From an archaeon (GTDB lineage Archaea > Hydrothermarchaeota > Hydrothermarchaeia > Hydrothermarchaeales > JALUUU01), in NCBI GenBank assembly GCA_027021185.1, contig JALUUU010000217.1:1-6838 (forward strand): a stretch of DNA of 6,838 nucleotides, read 5' to 3'. Below, in pieces: positions 5,169 to 6,838 of this stretch. The position numbers and the translations under genes are program-made. Under the pieces are notes generated by a model, which saw only the letters and a list, made by a program, of their open reading frames with translations, searched no databases and was not told where the DNA came from. Within the stretch, counting starts at the first letter, position 1, and every line of letters begins with the position of its first letter.

Positions 5169-6194
5169 TTTTCTCGGAACATATATGCAGTAGGGCTCTT
5201 CCTCCATGTAGTCCCCGTATCGGGCATATGCCCTCGCCCTGCATCCCCCGCATGCGAATCTGTACTCGCATTCCCCGCACTTGCCCCTCAGATCCTCCCT
5301 GCTCCGAAGGTTGTTGAACAGCTCTGAGTTCTCCCATATCTCCCTGAAGGACTGCTCCCTGACATTCCCGGCCTTCAAGGGCAGATAACCGCAGGGATTC
5401 ACCTCTCCTTTCCTGGAGACAAAGGCGAAGGTTCTGCCCGCCATGCATCCCCCCATGGTGGCATCCATCCCGTGCCTCCTCTCCGGTCTGTCCCCCCTCT
5501 GATACGCCACCCGGACGTAGTGGGGGGCGCACGTAGCCCTCATGTATATGCCCTTGTCCTTGGCCTCATACATCCAGTTCAAAACTTTCTCATAGTCCTC
5601 CGGGGGTATCTCCTCCGCCTCCAGAGCCTTACCCCTCCCCGTCGGGACAAGAAGGAACAAGTGATGAGCCACGGCCCCAAGTTTCTTCGTGATGGAGTGA
5701 ATCTCCTTGATCTCCGGGAGATTACGCCGTGTAACCGTGGTGTTCACCTGAAACTCCAGGCCGGCTTTTTTGCACGCCTCAATACCCTTCAATGCTTTCT
5801 CGTAGGCGCCCTCCACGCCCCTGAAGGCATCATGCTCTCCGGCGTACGCGCAGTCGATGCTTATGCTTACTCTCTTGATTCCTGCCTCCTTAAGTTTCTC
5901 AGCCACCCTGTCATCTATCAACGTGCCGTTGGTGCCCAGGACGGGTCGAAGCCCCTGATCTGCGGTAAATCTCGCCAGCTCATAGATGTCCTCTCTGAGG
6001 AGGGGCTCCCCCCCTGTGAGTATCATGATGGGCTTTGAGAAGGAGGCGATGTCCGCTATTACCTTCTTAACCTCTTCAGTGGTGAGCTCATCTGGGTCTC
6101 GCTCTCTGGCCGCCGACGCCCGACAGTGCTTGCACCGCAGGTTACAGCTTCCGGTGAGCTCCAGGGCCACGAGCCGCGGAAGGAACCTCTTCAT
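5160..6194 (-). CDS. Radical SAM/SPASM protein, AhbD/AhbC-like (siroheme-route haem synthesis)
   Basis: From the chosen ATG this is a 344-residue protein. CNLRCKHC (C17, C21, C24) binds the SAM-cleaving 4Fe-4S cluster, and GGEP (61-64) is the SAM-contacting motif. The C-terminal part has the SPASM-type auxiliary cluster cysteines: C250, C268, C306, C309, C315, C318 and C336, with the linked AGNVRE, CGECEYR, CGGCRARAY and GDY motifs. The combination of VPTGRGK, TCAPHY and that C-terminus most resembles AhbD (Fe-coproporphyrin III decarboxylase, making haem b) and its relatives AhbC and NirJ. I cannot separate these by eye, and a peptide-modifying SPASM enzyme is not excluded. An in-frame GTG at 6254 would add 20 residues, but the ATG at 6194 has GGGTGA five bases upstream and puts the protein at the usual start just before the first strand. 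It runs toward the roadblock-like gene and away from the flavoprotein. Confidence 0.85.
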   Translation of the reverse strand: MKRFLPRLVALELTGSCNLRCKHCRASAARERDPDELTTEEVKKVIADIASFSKPIMILTGGEPLLREDIYELARFTADQGLRPVLGTNGTLIDDRVAEKLKEAGIKRVSISIDCAYAGEHDAFRGVEGAYEKALKGIEACKKAGLEFQVNTTVTRRNLPEIKEIHSITKKLGAVAHHLFLLVPTGRGKALEAEEIPPEDYEKVLNWMYEAKDKGIYMRATCAPHYVRVAYQRGDRPERRHGMDATMGGCMAGRTFAFVSRKGEVNPCGYLPLKAGNVREQSFREIWENSELFNNLRSREDLRGKCGECEYRFACGGCRARAYARYGDYMEEEPYCIYVPRKLA

Positions 6195-6199
6195 GTTTT

Positions 6200-6205
6200 T
6201 CACCC
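6200..6205 (-). promoter_or_regulatory. Ribosome binding site fixing the radical SAM start
   Basis: On the minus strand GGGTGA ends five bases before the ATG at 6194. GGTGA is complementary to the 3' end of archaeal 16S rRNA. No comparable site precedes the upstream GTG at 6254, so this favours the shorter protein. A GTG inside the region (6203-6201) overlaps this site and is a less likely start. Confidence 0.6.
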
Positions 6206-6238
6206 GGAAAGTTGCCGATGAGAAGGAAACTGAAAAAC

Positions 6239-6280
6239 AATCCACGACGGGCACTGTTTAACCGGGAAAAAGCGTGGATT
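6239..6280. repeat. Eight-base inverted repeat AATCCACG / CGTGGATT
   Basis: AATCCACG (6239-6246) and its exact complement CGTGGATT (6273-6280) flank a 26-base spacer. The spacer holds GGTTAAACAG on the minus strand (6262-6253), the best though weak TATA candidate for the radical SAM gene. A further CTCCACG is at 6294-6300. The position would suit an operator controlling that gene, but an 8-base pair at this spacing can arise by chance. Confidence 0.35.
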
Positions 6281-6345
6281 CTCCAGAAAAAGGCTCCACG
6301 AGCCCTGCCATAGGCGGCGCCGGCATCGCATCCCCCACGTATCCG

Positions 6346-6363
6346 CCATGGATCCATGGATCC
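6346..6363. repeat. Overlapping palindromes in the divergent intergenic region, possible operator
   Basis: CCATGGATCCATGGATCC is two copies of ATGGATCC in tandem after CC. It contains two perfect overlapping 14-base palindromes, 6346-6359 and 6350-6363. It sits about 30 bases upstream of the flavoprotein TATA box and roughly 150 bases from the radical SAM start. This is the kind of place where an archaeal regulator would bind. No regulator gene is in view. Confidence 0.45.
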
Positions 6364-6387
6364 GATTCCGTCAAGCCCTTGGGAGGT

Positions 6388-6402
6388 GCAAAGCTTTATA
6401 TC
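6388..6402 (+). promoter_or_regulatory. BRE/TATA promoter of the flavoprotein gene
   Basis: GCAAAG (6388-6393, BRE-like) is followed by CTTTATATC (6394-6402, TATA core TTTATAT). With standard spacing transcription would begin near 6425, giving a leader of about 41 bases, enough for the Shine-Dalgarno site that precedes the start. The stretch from 6255 to here holds no convincing gene. Confidence 0.65.
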
Positions 6403-6452
6403 AAGGATTCCCTAGTCAGTAGTTGTAGTTGTTAAGTCTTATTACCACCCAT

Positions 6453-6458
6453 GGGAGG
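6453..6458 (+). promoter_or_regulatory. Shine-Dalgarno site deciding the flavoprotein start
   Basis: GGGAGG lies seven bases before the ATG at 6466. The in-frame ATG at 6451 immediately precedes this site and has no Shine-Dalgarno sequence of its own (TTACCACCC), so 6466 is the better start. Confidence 0.65.
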
Positions 6459-6465
6459 CAAAGGG

Positions 6466-6838
6466 ATGGAGGAATACGATATCATAATCATAGGAGGCGG
6501 GCCCGCTGGGCTCAGCGCCGGGCTGTATGCCGCCAGGGCCAATAAGCGCACCCTCATCCTGGACAAACCCGGAGAAGGCGCCCTTAAAAAAGTAAAGGTG
6601 ATGGAGAACTATCTCGGCTTTCCGGAAGGGATAAGTGGAGAGGAGCTCCTGGAGCTGGGACGCCGGCAGGCGGAGAAATTCGGCGCAGAGATCCTCGAGG
6701 AGGAGGCCGTGGCTATAAAGCCCGGAAACGAGAACAAGTACATCGTCGAGACCCCTGACAAAGAATTCATCTGCAGCGGCGTAATAATCGCCACGGGGGT
6801 GAAACACGCCAGGCCGAAGGTAAAGAACATTAAAAACT
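6466..6838 (+). CDS. Thioredoxin-reductase-like FAD/NAD(P) oxidoreductase, 3' end outside window
   Basis: The frame is open to the window edge; 124 residues are visible of a family usually 300 or more long. The N-terminus DIIIIGGGPAGLSAGLYAAR holds the GxGxxG dinucleotide-binding motif (G10, G12, G15) for FAD. NYLGFPEGISGEELLE (48-63) matches the ENYPGFP-type segment of bacterial and archaeal thioredoxin reductases, and VIIATGVK (106-113) is the second FAD-contact motif. After the first fold the usual GGQL-type flavin-contact segment reads GEGALKKVKV, a departure seen in diverged family members. The redox-active CxxC pair would lie beyond the window, so whether it reduces thioredoxin or is a ferredoxin/NADP reductase or other flavoprotein cannot be decided. 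The ATG at 6466 has a good Shine-Dalgarno site; an alternative ATG is at 6451. It is divergent from the radical SAM gene. Confidence 0.85.
   Translation, partial: MEEYDIIIIGGGPAGLSAGLYAARANKRTLILDKPGEGALKKVKVMENYLGFPEGISGEELLELGRRQAEKFGAEILEEEAVAIKPGNENKYIVETPDKEFICSGVIIATGVKHARPKVKNIKN

Noticed and set aside
6195..6254. Twenty-residue N-terminal extension of the radical SAM protein from GTG at 6254
   Set aside because: It has no Shine-Dalgarno site, while the ATG at 6194 has GGGTGA at good spacing and agrees with the expected start of the family.
6142..6357. Minus-strand frame of 71 codons beginning in the palindromic repeat
   Set aside because: Its start ATG is part of the palindrome, it overlaps the radical SAM N-terminus in another frame, and no ribosome binding site or promoter precedes it.

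Overview
This is a gene-dense stretch of an archaeal chromosome. The clearest lineage marker is a full-length ABCE1/Rli1 ribosome-recycling ATPase, which has two N-terminal iron-sulfur motifs followed by two ABC domains. ABCE1 occurs in archaea and eukaryotes but not in bacteria. Other signs agree: TATA-box promoters sit about 27 bases before starts that lack a Shine-Dalgarno site, T-rich tracts look like archaeal terminators, and a roadblock/LC7-like protein and an AhbC/AhbD-type haem-pathway radical SAM enzyme are present. The moderate-to-high GC content and frequent AGG/ATA codons do not identify the phylum. I would call it an uncultivated or anaerobic archaeon of uncertain lineage.

Layout. 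Positions 1-262 hold the C-terminal part of a PIN-like nuclease. Positions 263-395 are a pyrimidine-rich spacer with two T7 tracts and a quadruplex-type G motif on the minus strand. Positions 396-1496 encode a CxxCC cysteine-cluster (YkgJ/FliB-type) protein with a large unassigned C-terminal region. After a TATA promoter comes a tight plus-strand group. It holds a small HExxHxxGxxD putative zinc metallopeptidase (1550-2056), ABCE1 (2083-3846), and a LOG/TIGR00725-like Rossmann protein (3843-4328) whose start overlaps the ABCE1 stop by 4 bases. The last codons of the LOG-like gene form the TATA box of the next gene, a membrane-anchored roadblock-like protein (4351-5163). That gene meets the minus-strand radical SAM/SPASM gene (5160-6194) tail to tail, and the two stop codons share one CTAG palindrome. 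Positions 6195-6465 are a divergent intergenic region with an 18-base palindromic tandem repeat, an 8-base inverted repeat and a TATA box. At the right edge begins a thioredoxin-reductase-like flavoprotein (6466 onward), cut by the window end.

How the genes may work together. ABCE1 splits ribosomes after termination. The LOG-like gene is probably translationally coupled to it, and the metallopeptidase lies directly upstream, so the three may be co-expressed, but no shared pathway can be proved from sequence. The radical SAM enzyme most resembles haem synthesis by the siroheme route, and the divergent flavoprotein suggests redox metabolism; the repeats between them could be a shared control region. 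Nothing in the window looks like a phage, transposon, CRISPR array or defence island, and I see no RNA gene. The least explained items are the metallopeptidase, the roadblock-like membrane protein and the C-terminal region of the cysteine-cluster protein.
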